Shown here: piece after piece, positions 17,319 to 26,885 of the stretch
Position numbering within the stretch: the first letter of the stretch is position 1
Layout: each line of letters starts with the position of its first letter
Source of the DNA: DAISKN01 sp964553925
GTDB taxonomy: Bacteria; Acidobacteriota; Vicinamibacteria; Marinacidobacterales; SMYC01
NCBI GenBank assembly: GCA_964553925.1
Contig: CAZKNR010000202.1
Location: forward strand, 1-64,000
Direction: 5' to 3'
Length of the DNA: 64,000 nt
Notes under the pieces: model-generated
Seen by the model: only the letters and a program-made list of their open reading frames with translations
Told to the model about the DNA's origin: nothing
The model's database searches: none
Made by a program: the position numbers and the translations under genes

Positions 17319-17816
17319 ATGGCTCCGTCGCGGGTCGCGATCTATCCGGGATCGTTCGATCCCCTGACTCTGGGCCACGTGGACATCATCGAGCGCGGAA
17401 GTGCGCTCTTCGACTCCATCATCGTCGCCGTCCTGAGGAACATCGAGAAGAGTCCGCTCTTCACCGTCGACGAGCGCCTGGAAATGATCCACGACACCTT
17501 CCGCGCGCGAGGCAACGTCGAGGCGGATTCCTTCAGTGGACTTCTCGTCGACTACGCCTCCTCTCGTAAGGCGAGCACCATCGTCCGCGGCATCCGCGCC
17601 ATCTCGGATTTCGAGTACGAGTTCCAGATGGCCCTCATGAACCGGAGACTCGCCCCCGCGATCGAGACGGTGTTCATGATGCCGGCCGAGGAGTACTCCT
17701 ACGTGAGCTCGAAGCTGGTGAAGGAAGTGGCGAGCCTCGGGGGGAGCGTCTCCGGGCTCGTGCCCGAGGACGTGGAGAAGAAGCTTCTCGAGAGAGTCCG
17801 GGCGAAAGCCCCCTGA
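17319..17816 (+). CDS. coaD: phosphopantetheine adenylyltransferase
   Basis: The 165-residue protein starts with AIYPGSFDPLTLGHVDII, the nucleotidyltransferase signature with the T/H..H motif, and has RGIRAISDFEYEFQMA and the YSYVSSKLVKEVA motif. It transfers AMP to 4'-phosphopantetheine in coenzyme A synthesis. A TAGGCT box at 17306-17311 ends seven bases before the ATG, and there is no clear Shine-Dalgarno, so an own near-leaderless transcript is possible beside read-through from rsmD. Confidence 0.95.
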   Translation: MAPSRVAIYPGSFDPLTLGHVDIIERGSALFDSIIVAVLRNIEKSPLFTVDERLEMIHDTFRARGNVEADSFSGLLVDYASSRKASTIVRGIRAISDFEYEFQMALMNRRLAPAIETVFMMPAEEYSYVSSKLVKEVASLGGSVSGLVPEDVEKKLLERVRAKAP

Positions 17817-17852
17817 AGCATGAAGCGGATAGAGCCCATGAAGGATGGTTCC

Positions 17853-19046
17853 ATGGCAGAAGTACAGTCCTTGCGGCTCGCGAGCCGGGTGAGTCAGATA
17901 GAGACCTCGCCCACCATGGCGGTGATGGCGGAGGCGATGCGCCTCCGCGCAGAGGGTGAGGACGTCGTCGATTTCTCTGCCGGCGAGCCCGACTTCCCGA
18001 CGCCGGAGCACATCAAGAGGGCGGGGGAGGAGGCCATCGCCTCGAACTTCACCCGCTACACCCCGAACGCGGGAATCCCCGAGCTGAGGAAGGCCGTTGC
18101 CGAGCGCTATCGCCAGGATTACGGGCTCGAGTTCGAAAGCTCGGGGGTCATCATCTCGAGCGGCGGAAAGCACGCTCTCCTGAACCTCATGCTGGCGCTG
18201 GTCGACCCCGGGGACGAGGTCGTCATCCCCACTCCCTACTGGATGACGTTCTCGGAGCAGGTGCGTCTCGCCGGCGGCGAGCCGATTCTCGTTCCCACGT
18301 CCGAGGAGAACGGCTTTCGCATGACCGCGGACGTCATCGAGCCCGCGCTCTCGGAGAAGACGCGAATCCTCCTGGTGAACGTTCCCTCGAATCCGACGGG
18401 AGCGGTCACTTCAGACGATGAGCTGCGGCGTCTCGGCGACCTGGTCCGCGATCGCGACCTGTTCTTCCTCTGGGACGACACCTACGCACGTCTCATGTTC
18501 GAAGCACCTCCGGTCGAAGCGCTTCGTTACCTCCAGAGGCTTCTCTCCGATCGGTTCATCATCGCCGGGACCGCGTCCAAGGCGTATGCCATGACCGGAT
18601 GGCGGATCGGCTGGGCGATGGGGTCGAAGGAGCTGATCGACGCCTGCGCGTCGCTCCAGAGCCACATGACTTCGAACGCGAGCTCCATCGCGCAGAAGGC
18701 CTGTCTCGAGGCTGTGCGCTCCGATCAGGGCCCGCTGGCTTCGATGATCGCCGAGTACAAGTGGCGGGCGTCGAGGCTGCGCGCTGGGCTTCTCGAGAAC
18801 CCGAAGATCCGCTGCGCCGCTCCCGGCGGCGGCTTCTACCTCTTCCCGAACGTTTCCAGCTGTCTCCGCCGCGGAGAAACGACGACCGATCTCGCGCGAG
18901 AGCTCCTGAAGGAAGAACGAGTGGCGGTCGTGCCCGGTCCGGCTTTCGGCTGCGAGGGGCATTTGCGGGTGAGCTTCGCGACCTCGCGCGAGCGTATCGA
19001 AGAGGGCATCTCTCGCCTGAAGCGCTTCTTCGAGAAGCGCCTTTGA
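17853..19046 (+). CDS. pyridoxal-phosphate aspartate aminotransferase, class I/II
   Basis: The family pattern is clear: SAGEPDFPTP near 40, NPTG near 170, and the PLP lysine in SKAYAMTGWRIGW near 242. Such enzymes interconvert aspartate/2-oxoglutarate and oxaloacetate/glutamate and some use prephenate. The start at 17853 is preferred because AAGGA stands upstream and the sequence then matches family length (397 residues); ATGs at 17820 and 17838 are also in frame. The nearby TCA genes share its substrates. Confidence 0.9.
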   Translation: MAEVQSLRLASRVSQIETSPTMAVMAEAMRLRAEGEDVVDFSAGEPDFPTPEHIKRAGEEAIASNFTRYTPNAGIPELRKAVAERYRQDYGLEFESSGVIISSGGKHALLNLMLALVDPGDEVVIPTPYWMTFSEQVRLAGGEPILVPTSEENGFRMTADVIEPALSEKTRILLVNVPSNPTGAVTSDDELRRLGDLVRDRDLFFLWDDTYARLMFEAPPVEALRYLQRLLSDRFIIAGTASKAYAMTGWRIGWAMGSKELIDACASLQSHMTSNASSIAQKACLEAVRSDQGPLASMIAEYKWRASRLRAGLLENPKIRCAAPGGGFYLFPNVSSCLRRGETTTDLARELLKEERVAVVPGPAFGCEGHLRVSFATSRERIEEGISRLKRFFEKRL

Positions 19047-19068
19047 AAAAAGCCAAAAAAGTCAAAAA

Positions 19069-19401
19069 GTGAAGAAGCTCTCCGCCGTCGTCGTCAACCT
19101 TCAGAATCCGAAAGAAAAAATCTGGGGCGTGGTTCTGTCGGTTCAGGCGAGCGGGATCACCATTCGAGGCATCGACCTCAACTCGTTCGACGACTGGAGC
19201 CGGGGTGTCACCAAAGGCGATGGGGACATGGGGCTGTCGACGACCTTCTTTCCCATCCATAGGGTGGAGAGAGTGACCGTCGACGAAACGGTCGGAACCG
19301 TCTTGTCTCTCGCCGAGACCTTCGAAGCCCGCGTAGGACGAGACGTCTGGAACTTTCTCGGCCTCAAGCGCCGAGAATCTCCCAGCTCCAAGATACAGTA
19401 G
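19069..19401 (+). CDS. small conserved-looking protein of unknown function
   Basis: A GTG-initiated 110-residue protein follows the aminotransferase after 22 A-rich bases. It is beta-rich (KIWGVVLSVQASGITIRGIDL, then RVERVTVDETVGTVLSL), suggesting a small barrel. No family is recognised. Its tight spacing suggests co-transcription with the aminotransferase. Confidence 0.6.
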   Translation: MKKLSAVVVNLQNPKEKIWGVVLSVQASGITIRGIDLNSFDDWSRGVTKGDGDMGLSTTFFPIHRVERVTVDETVGTVLSLAETFEARVGRDVWNFLGLKRRESPSSKIQ

Positions 19402-19426
19402 TTCCCTGACCTCAAGCCACAATATC

Positions 19427-19455
19427 TTGACTCCCGCGGGTGTCAATGTTACGGT
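19427..19455 (+). promoter_or_regulatory. promoter with overlapping palindromic operator for the FadL-like gene
   Basis: TTGACT at 19427-19432 and TACGGT at 19450-19455 are spaced by 17 bases, a plausible -35/-10 pair. The -35 lies at the edge of a 20-base palindrome, TTGACTCCCGCGGGTGTCAA (19427-19446), symmetrical at 18 positions. A repressor bound there would block RNA polymerase. Confidence 0.5.
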
Positions 19456-19484
19456 TTGCCTCTTCGAGGAACAGGAGGCGATTG

Positions 19485-20726
19485 ATGCTTTTGAAGGGGT
19501 CGTTCGGGGGCACTCTGCTTTTTGTAGCGACGTCGGCGGCTGCCCAGGGGATCATTTTTCCGAGCACAGGCGCGAGACATCGTGCGATGGCCGGGGCCTC
19601 GACCGCGGCTCCCATCGACGCTGCCGGCGCCACGTACTGGAACCCGGCGGCGATGGCGGCGATGGAAGACGGCGAAGTTTTCGTCGGTGTCGATTTTCTC
19701 TACGCCAACACGTTTCTCGACTCCGCGGTCGCAGCTACGGGGGCCTTCGGAAGCAACCGCAGCGACAGCGGGCTTTCGGGAGCGCCGTCGTTCGCCGTCG
19801 TGACCCGGCCGGAGAACTCGTCGTTCACCTACGGCGTCGGGGTCTTCGGCATCGTGGGGCGCACCATCGACTTTCCCGGGAGCGAGTTCAACCCGGTGCT
19901 CAAACCGTACAACCCGCCGCAATCGTTCGGCTTCGGCCCCGTGTCCTCGCGGAGCTCCGGCCTTACGATCGCGCCCATGATGTCGAAGCAGCTGACCTCC
20001 ATCATCGCGGTTGGCGTCGGAGCCCAGGTGACATCGCTCTCCATCGCCTTCGACCCCGCGTTTTTCGCTGACCGCCTCCCGACCGGACTCTTTCCTCCCG
20101 CGACCCAGGGCCGCTCCTACTGGGGCGGTGGCTATCAGGCCGGAGTGCTCCTCACCCCCTCCAAGCTCTGGAATTTCGGCGCGTCCTTCAAGAGCCGGCA
20201 GTTCTTCGAGAGTTTCGACTTCAACTCGAAGGACGCGCGCGGCAACCCGATCTTTCTTTCCCAGGAGCTGTCCTTCCCCTGGATTCTCTCGTTCGGCGCC
20301 GCCTACAAGGGGATCGAAAAGACCCTGGTGTCGGCGGACGTCCGCCACCTCGCGTACGACGACACCAAGCTCTTCGGCGAGCCTCCCGCCGAGGGCGGGC
20401 TCGGCTGGGACAGCATCTGGGCCGCCGCCGTCGGCTTCGAGCGCCAGGTGAACGCCATGATCGCGGTCCAGGGTGGCTTCTCGATGAACGGAAATCCCAT
20501 TCCCGACAGCGCGACCCTGCTGAACATCCAGGTCCCGGCGATCAACAAGTACGCGATCTCCGGAGGAACGTCGGTGGCCCTGACCGACAGAGTCGATATC
20601 ACCGGGAGCATCGTCTACGGGTTTCGGCACACGAACCGGGGCACAATCCTCGAGATCCCCGGGACCGTGATCGAAATCCGGCAGGACCTCTACACCTTCA
20701 GCCTGGGGCTCACGTTCCAGCTCTAG
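19485..20726 (+). CDS. FadL/OmpP1-type outer membrane protein
   Basis: AGGAGG precedes the ATG at 19485, which opens a signal peptide (ending SAAAQG). The mature start, with GARHRAMAGASTAAPIDAAGATYWNPAAMA, is the hatch-like signature of the FadL/OmpP1 transporter family, and the rest shows amphipathic strands ending with the aromatic-type C-terminus FSLGLTFQL. These barrels pass long-chain fatty acids or other hydrophobic molecules across the outer membrane. A FadJ-type beta-oxidation gene lies 12 kb away. The 413-residue length is normal. Confidence 0.85.
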   Translation: MLLKGSFGGTLLFVATSAAAQGIIFPSTGARHRAMAGASTAAPIDAAGATYWNPAAMAAMEDGEVFVGVDFLYANTFLDSAVAATGAFGSNRSDSGLSGAPSFAVVTRPENSSFTYGVGVFGIVGRTIDFPGSEFNPVLKPYNPPQSFGFGPVSSRSSGLTIAPMMSKQLTSIIAVGVGAQVTSLSIAFDPAFFADRLPTGLFPPATQGRSYWGGGYQAGVLLTPSKLWNFGASFKSRQFFESFDFNSKDARGNPIFLSQELSFPWILSFGAAYKGIEKTLVSADVRHLAYDDTKLFGEPPAEGGLGWDSIWAAAVGFERQVNAMIAVQGGFSMNGNPIPDSATLLNIQVPAINKYAISGGTSVALTDRVDITGSIVYGFRHTNRGTILEIPGTVIEIRQDLYTFSLGLTFQL

Positions 20727-20833
20727 TCTGAATTGGCGGCGCCTTCCTCGCGGTGGTAGACTAAACGTTTTCCGGCAAGAACCTCTCTACAGAACTTGCC
20801 ACGTCACATCCCGCGAACAGGAGTCCCCTGACG

Positions 20834-22231
<1,398 letters not shown>

Positions 22232-22242
22232 CCTCCCACCGG

Positions 22243-22369
22243 AACGCAAAGACGCAAAGAAGAAAAATACAAGGGGGATGTGGAGATAAGAGGAGATGGG
22301 GAGATGAATCACGATTTATTTTCCAATTATCTGCCTATCTCCTCCTATCTCCCTTATCCCCCTTGTATT
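22243..22369. repeat. long palindromic repeat, copy 1, between icd and mdh
   Basis: After an AACGCAAAGACGCAAAG head, arms at 22266-22305 and 22329-22369 (AATACAAGGGGGAT... and its near complement ending CCCCCTTGTATT) form an imperfect hairpin of about 40 pairs. A shorter relative with the same head and arms is at 52937-53019. The element is A/G-rich on one strand, unlike the surrounding coding DNA. It may be a miniature mobile or REP-like element, and it forms the mdh leader. Confidence 0.75.
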
Positions 22370-22386
22370 GGTTAAGGAGCCACGAA

Positions 22387-23316
22387 ATGGGCAGATTCAA
22401 AGTCACCGTCGTCGGGGCGGGGAACGTGGGAGCCACCGCCGCCCAGCGCATCGCCGACGCCGAGCTCGCGGACGTGGTGATGATCGACATCCTGGAGGGG
22501 ATTCCGCAGGGGAAGGGTCTGGACATTCTCGAGGCCTGTCCCATCTCCCGCTCCGACGTGAGGTTCATCGGGACCAACGACTACAAGGATACGTCGGACT
22601 CGGACGTGGTCGTCATCACCGCCGGCATCGCCCGAAAGCCGGGCATGAGCCGCGACGATCTCCTCAAGACGAACTACGACATCGTGAAGGGCGTGACCGA
22701 GCAGGTGGTGAAGCACTCGCCGAAGTCGATTCTCATCGTAGTCTCGAACCCCCTCGACGCCATGGCGCAGACCGCGTTCAAAGTGAGCCGCTTTCCCAAA
22801 GAGCGCGTCATGGGGATGGCGGGAGTCCTGGACTCGGCCCGGATGCGCACCTTCATCGCCCTCGAGCTCGGGGTCTCCGTCGACAACGTCCACGCTTTCG
22901 TTCTCGGAGGCCATGGAGACGACATGGTTCCTCTCCCCCGCTACTCGACCGTCGCCGGCATTCCTCTTCCGGACCTCATGTCCAAGGAAGTCATCGACCG
23001 CATCGTCGAGCGCACGCGCAAGGGCGGCGGCGAGATCGTCGGCTACCTGAAGACCGGCTCCGCCTACTACGCTCCCTCGGCGGCGATCGTGGAGATGGTC
23101 GACGCGATCCTGAAGGACAAGAAGAAGATTCTTCCCTGCGCCGCCTACCTCGAGGGCGAGTACGGCATCAACGGGCTCTACATGGGCGTGCCGGTGAAGC
23201 TCGGCTCGAGCGGCATCGAGCAAATCGTCGAGGTCTCTCTCACCAACGACGAGCGGACCGCCCTCCAGAAATCCGCGGCCGCTGTCCAGGAGCTCGTCGA
23301 AAAGATCGGGGTCTAG
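22387..23316 (+). CDS. mdh: malate dehydrogenase (LDH-like type)
   Basis: The 309-residue protein has the NAD-binding GAGNVGAT near 10, ITAGIARKPGMSRDDLL, VSNPLD and the catalytic GGHGDDM near 175. It interconverts malate and oxaloacetate. AAGGAG lies seven bases upstream of the ATG. The leader before it is the palindromic repeat, which could act as a transcript stability or partial termination signal between icd and mdh. Confidence 0.96.
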   Translation: MGRFKVTVVGAGNVGATAAQRIADAELADVVMIDILEGIPQGKGLDILEACPISRSDVRFIGTNDYKDTSDSDVVVITAGIARKPGMSRDDLLKTNYDIVKGVTEQVVKHSPKSILIVVSNPLDAMAQTAFKVSRFPKERVMGMAGVLDSARMRTFIALELGVSVDNVHAFVLGGHGDDMVPLPRYSTVAGIPLPDLMSKEVIDRIVERTRKGGGEIVGYLKTGSAYYAPSAAIVEMVDAILKDKKKILPCAAYLEGEYGINGLYMGVPVKLGSSGIEQIVEVSLTNDERTALQKSAAAVQELVEKIGV

Positions 23317-23321
23317 CCGGA

Positions 23322-24488
23322 ATGAACCTCCACGAGTATCAAGCGAAGGAGCTTCTCTCGCGGTACCAGGTGAAGGTACCCCGGGGGCGGAAGGTCGAAT
23401 CGGTCGCGGAAGCGGTCGAGGCCGCGGAATCCCTCGGATATCCCGTGGTGGTGAAAGCTCAGATCCACGCGGGCGGACGGGGAAAGGCGGGAGGCGTCAA
23501 GCTCGCCCGCTCGCGTGCCGACGTCGAGAAGTTCGCGGGGGAGATCCTCGGAAAGAAGCTGGTGACGCCGCAGACCGGCCCCGAAGGGAAGGAAGTCCGG
23601 AAGCTCCTCATCGAAGAGGGCGTGAACATCGACCGCGAGCTCTATCTGAGCTTTCTCATCGATCGGTCCATCGGCTGGCCGATCGCGATCGCGAGCCAGG
23701 CGGGGGGAGTGGAGATCGAGAAAGTCGCCGCGGAGACCCCGGAGAAGATTTTGCGGGCGGAGATCGATCCCGCCGTGGGCATGAGACCCCATCAGGCCCG
23801 GCGTCTTGCGTTCGAGCTCGGCCTCTCCGGCGACGTCCACAAAAACGCGGTCGGTTTCCTGCTGTCGCTCTACCAGGCGTTTCGCTCCCTCGATGCGTCT
23901 CTCGTCGAGATCAACCCGCTCCTCGTGACCCGGGAGAAGGAGGTCATGGCACTCGACGCGAAGGTATCCCTCGACGACAACGCCCTTTTTCGCCATCCCG
24001 ACGTCAAGGAGCTCCGGGATCTCACGGAGGAGTCTCCCCTCGAGGTGGAAGCCTCGAAGTTTTCCTTGAACTACATCAAGCTCGACGGGAGCGTGGGCTG
24101 CATGGTGAACGGGGCCGGCCTCGCGATGGCGACGATGGACATCATCCACCACGCGGGCGGAGCTCCCGCGAACTTTCTCGACGTCGGCGGCGGCGCGAGC
24201 CCCGAGCAGATCAAGAACGCGTTTCGAATTTTGATCTCGGATCCACAGGTGAAGGCGGTCCTCATCAATATTTTCGGTGGCATCCTCCGCGTCGACCGGC
24301 TCGCGGAAGGGGTCATTGGCGCGGTCCGAGAGCTCGACGTCAAAATTCCGGTCGTCATCCGCGCCGAGGGCACGAACGTGGACATCGGAAAGAAGATGCT
24401 CGCGGAGTCGGGCCTCAACTTCATCACCGCCGACAGTATGAAAGAGGCGGCGGAGAAGGCCGTCGCCGCGGCGAGAGGCGCAAAATGA
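23322..24488 (+). CDS. sucC: succinyl-CoA synthetase beta subunit
   Basis: The 388-residue protein starts MNLHEYQAKELL, has an ATP-grasp domain (VVKAQIHAGGRGKAGGVKLA), and C-terminal NIFGGILRVDRLAEG of the CoA-ligase fold. It forms succinyl-CoA synthetase with SucD, giving substrate-level ATP or GTP. The gene begins five bases after mdh and overlaps sucD by four bases. Confidence 0.97.
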   Translation: MNLHEYQAKELLSRYQVKVPRGRKVESVAEAVEAAESLGYPVVVKAQIHAGGRGKAGGVKLARSRADVEKFAGEILGKKLVTPQTGPEGKEVRKLLIEEGVNIDRELYLSFLIDRSIGWPIAIASQAGGVEIEKVAAETPEKILRAEIDPAVGMRPHQARRLAFELGLSGDVHKNAVGFLLSLYQAFRSLDASLVEINPLLVTREKEVMALDAKVSLDDNALFRHPDVKELRDLTEESPLEVEASKFSLNYIKLDGSVGCMVNGAGLAMATMDIIHHAGGAPANFLDVGGGASPEQIKNAFRILISDPQVKAVLINIFGGILRVDRLAEGVIGAVRELDVKIPVVIRAEGTNVDIGKKMLAESGLNFITADSMKEAAEKAVAAARGAK

Positions 24489-25363
24489 GCGTTCTCGTCG
24501 GCTCCGACACCCGTCTCCTCGTCCAGGGAATCACCGGCCGCGAAGGGCAGTTTCACGCGCGAGGGGCGATCGACTACGGAACGAAGGTCGTCGCCGGCGT
24601 GACCCCCGGAAAGGCCGGGGAGACCGTCGAGGGAGTTCCCGTCTTCAATACCGTCCGCGACGCGGTGGCGAAGACCGGCGCCAACGCCTCGGTCATCTTC
24701 GTGCCGCCGTCCTTCGCCGCTGACGCCATTCTGGAAGGGGTCGATGCCGGGATACCGCTCGTGGTGTGCATCACCGAGGGGATTCCCGCTCTCGACATGG
24801 TCGAGGTGATGCGGGTCGTCTCGGGAAGTACCACCCGCCTCATCGGTCCCAACTGCCCCGGCATCATCTCCCCCGGGAAGGCGAAGATCGGCATCATGCC
24901 GGGCCACATCCATAAAGAGGGCCGGGTGGGTGTCGTCTCGCGGAGCGGGACCTTGACCTACGAGGCGGTTCACCAGTTGACCGAGCGGGGGATTGGCCAA
25001 TCGACCTGCATCGGCATCGGGGGCGACCCCGTCATCGGTACCAACTTCGTCGACGCTCTCGCTCTCTTCGAGAGCGATCCCGGAACCGACGCCGTCATCC
25101 TCATCGGGGAGATCGGCGGAAACGCCGAGGAGACGGCGGCGGCGTTCATCAAGGAAGAGATGACGAAGCCCGTGGTTTCGTTCATCGCCGGCCAGACCGC
25201 GCCCCCGGGCCGAAGGATGGGCCACGCGGGCGCTATCATCATGGGCGGCAAGGGCACGGCGAAGGACAAGATGGCGGCCCTTTCGGCCGTGGGCGCGACC
25301 GTGGTCGTAAGCCCGGCGGAAATGGGCTCGACCATGGCTGACATTCTGAGGGACAAGAAGTGA
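24485..25363 (+). CDS. sucD: succinyl-CoA synthetase alpha subunit
   Basis: The 292-residue protein has the CoA-binding start (VQGITGREGQFHARGAIDYGTKVVAGV), GPNCPGIISP, and the phosphorylated histidine in GRRMGHAGAI. It carries the phosphohistidine step of succinyl-CoA synthetase. The ATG overlaps the sucC stop (ATGA) and its own stop overlaps the GTG of ndk, indicating translational coupling. Confidence 0.97.
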   Translation: MSVLVGSDTRLLVQGITGREGQFHARGAIDYGTKVVAGVTPGKAGETVEGVPVFNTVRDAVAKTGANASVIFVPPSFAADAILEGVDAGIPLVVCITEGIPALDMVEVMRVVSGSTTRLIGPNCPGIISPGKAKIGIMPGHIHKEGRVGVVSRSGTLTYEAVHQLTERGIGQSTCIGIGGDPVIGTNFVDALALFESDPGTDAVILIGEIGGNAEETAAAFIKEEMTKPVVSFIAGQTAPPGRRMGHAGAIIMGGKGTAKDKMAALSAVGATVVVSPAEMGSTMADILRDKK

Positions 25364-25776
25364 TTCAAACGACACTCTCGATTATCAAGCCCGACGGCGT
25401 TCGCCAGAACGTCATAGGCGCGGTGCTCGCGAGGATCGAAGAGGCCGGCTTCCGGATCGTCTCGCTGCGCATGATCCAGATGAGCAAGCGCCAGGCGGAA
25501 GGGTTCTACGCCGTGCACCGCGCGAGGCCGTTTTTCGACAGCCTCACCGATTTCATGAGCTCCGGACCTTCCATCGTCCTGGTGCTGGAGAAAGACAACG
25601 CCATCGAAGATCTGAGAAAGCTCATGGGGGCGACGGACCCGGCGAAGGCCGAAAAGGGGACCCTCCGCAAGGACTTCGCGACTTCGGTCGAGGCGAACGT
25701 CATCCACGGGTCGGATTCTCCAGAGTCGGCGGCGATCGAGATCCCCTACTTCTTCACCAAGCTTCAGCTCATCTGA
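25360..25776 (+). CDS. ndk: nucleoside diphosphate kinase
   Basis: The 138-residue protein shows TLSIIKPDGV at the start and the active-site histidine in NVIHGSDSPESA near 115. It equilibrates nucleoside triphosphates, and can turn GTP made by succinyl-CoA synthetase into ATP. GTG start overlaps the sucD stop by four bases. Its place after sucCD and before dcd joins central metabolism to nucleotide supply. Confidence 0.97.
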   Translation: MIQTTLSIIKPDGVRQNVIGAVLARIEEAGFRIVSLRMIQMSKRQAEGFYAVHRARPFFDSLTDFMSSGPSIVLVLEKDNAIEDLRKLMGATDPAKAEKGTLRKDFATSVEANVIHGSDSPESAAIEIPYFFTKLQLI

Positions 25777-25788
25777 CGGGGCGAGCAC

Positions 25789-26361
25789 GTGCCGTCGATC
25801 AAATCCGACCGCTGGATCAAGAAAATGGCGCTCGAGTACGGGATGATCGACCCGTTCGTCGAGACCCAGGTCCGGGAGAACGTGATCTCCTATGGCCTCT
25901 CTTCCTACGGATACGACATCCGCGTCTCGGACGAGTTCAAGATCTTCACCAACGTCAACACCACTATCGTCGATCCCAAGAACTTCGACCCGCGGAGCTT
26001 CGTGGATTACAAGGGTGAGGTCTGCATGATCCCGCCGAACTCCTTCGCCCTCTCGAACACCGTCGAAAACTTCCGCATCCCGAGAAACGTCTACGCGCTC
26101 TGCATCGGGAAGTCGACCTACGCCCGCTGCGGAATCATCATCAACGTGACCGGATTCGATGCCGAGTGGGAAGGGAACGCCACCTTAGAGATCTCGAACA
26201 CCACCCCTCTTCCCTGCCGCATCTACGCCAACGAGGGCATCGCCCAGGTGTTGTTCTTCGAAAGCGACGAAGAGTGCCTCCGGTCCTACAAGGACAAATT
26301 GGGGAAGTACCAGGGGCAGCAGCACATCACCCTTCCGAAGCTCGACCGGAGCCGGTCTTGA
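25789..26361 (+). CDS. dcd: dCTP deaminase
   Basis: The 190-residue protein has the Dcd start (ENVISYGLSSYGYDIRV), KSTYARCG, and the catalytic Glu in the FDAEWEGNATLEISN motif. It deaminates dCTP to dUTP on the route to dTMP. Start GTG is 12 bases after the ndk stop, following GGGGCGAG. The stop overlaps the TTG start of the next gene. Confidence 0.94.
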   Translation: MPSIKSDRWIKKMALEYGMIDPFVETQVRENVISYGLSSYGYDIRVSDEFKIFTNVNTTIVDPKNFDPRSFVDYKGEVCMIPPNSFALSNTVENFRIPRNVYALCIGKSTYARCGIIINVTGFDAEWEGNATLEISNTTPLPCRIYANEGIAQVLFFESDEECLRSYKDKLGKYQGQQHITLPKLDRSRS

Positions 26362-26873
26362 AGCTCCTCGAAGGCGAGCGGCTGCGAGAGCGCCTTTCGA
26401 AACAACCGCCTCTGGTCGAGGGCTTCATCGACCGCGAGGTGCAGATCCAGATGAACGGGGTGGACTTCACTTTGCGGGAGGTTTCCGGTTTCGGCGACGA
26501 GCCCGGGGCTATCGACTTCGACAACTCGGAGAGACGCACCGCCTCGACCGAGCCCGTTCCGCCGGACGCCTCCGGATGGTGGCATCTGGCCCCTCGTTCC
26601 TACTGGATCGTCTATAACGAAGTCGTCAACATCCCCCCCGACGTCTTCGCCCTCGCCCGCACTCGCTCGAGCGTTCTTCGGTCCGGGGCCCAGATCGGGA
26701 CCGCGCTCTGGGACTCCGGCTACTCCGGGAGGAGCGGGTCGCTGCTCGTGGTCTCGAACCCCGCGGGAATCAAGATCAAAAAAGACGCGCGGGTGCTGCA
26801 GCTCGTGTTCTTCGAGCTCGATACGCCCGCCGAAAAGACCTACGCCGGCCGCTACCAGAACGAAAACAAGTAG
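26358..26873 (+). CDS. dUTPase/dCTP deaminase-fold protein
   Basis: This second member of the dUTPase superfamily (171 residues from a TTG overlapping the dcd stop) has ARTRSSVLRSG and GTALWDSGYSGRSGSLLVV, where the Asp of D.GY.GR matches the dUTPase catalytic Asp. It therefore most likely hydrolyses dUTP to dUMP, the step after dcd, in the style of archaeal-type dUTPases rather than the short trimeric bacterial one. Overlap with dcd supports consecutive reactions and joint translation. Confidence 0.8.
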   Translation: MKLLEGERLRERLSKQPPLVEGFIDREVQIQMNGVDFTLREVSGFGDEPGAIDFDNSERRTASTEPVPPDASGWWHLAPRSYWIVYNEVVNIPPDVFALARTRSSVLRSGAQIGTALWDSGYSGRSGSLLVVSNPAGIKIKKDARVLQLVFFELDTPAEKTYAGRYQNENK

Positions 26874-26885
26874 CTACGACCCGTG

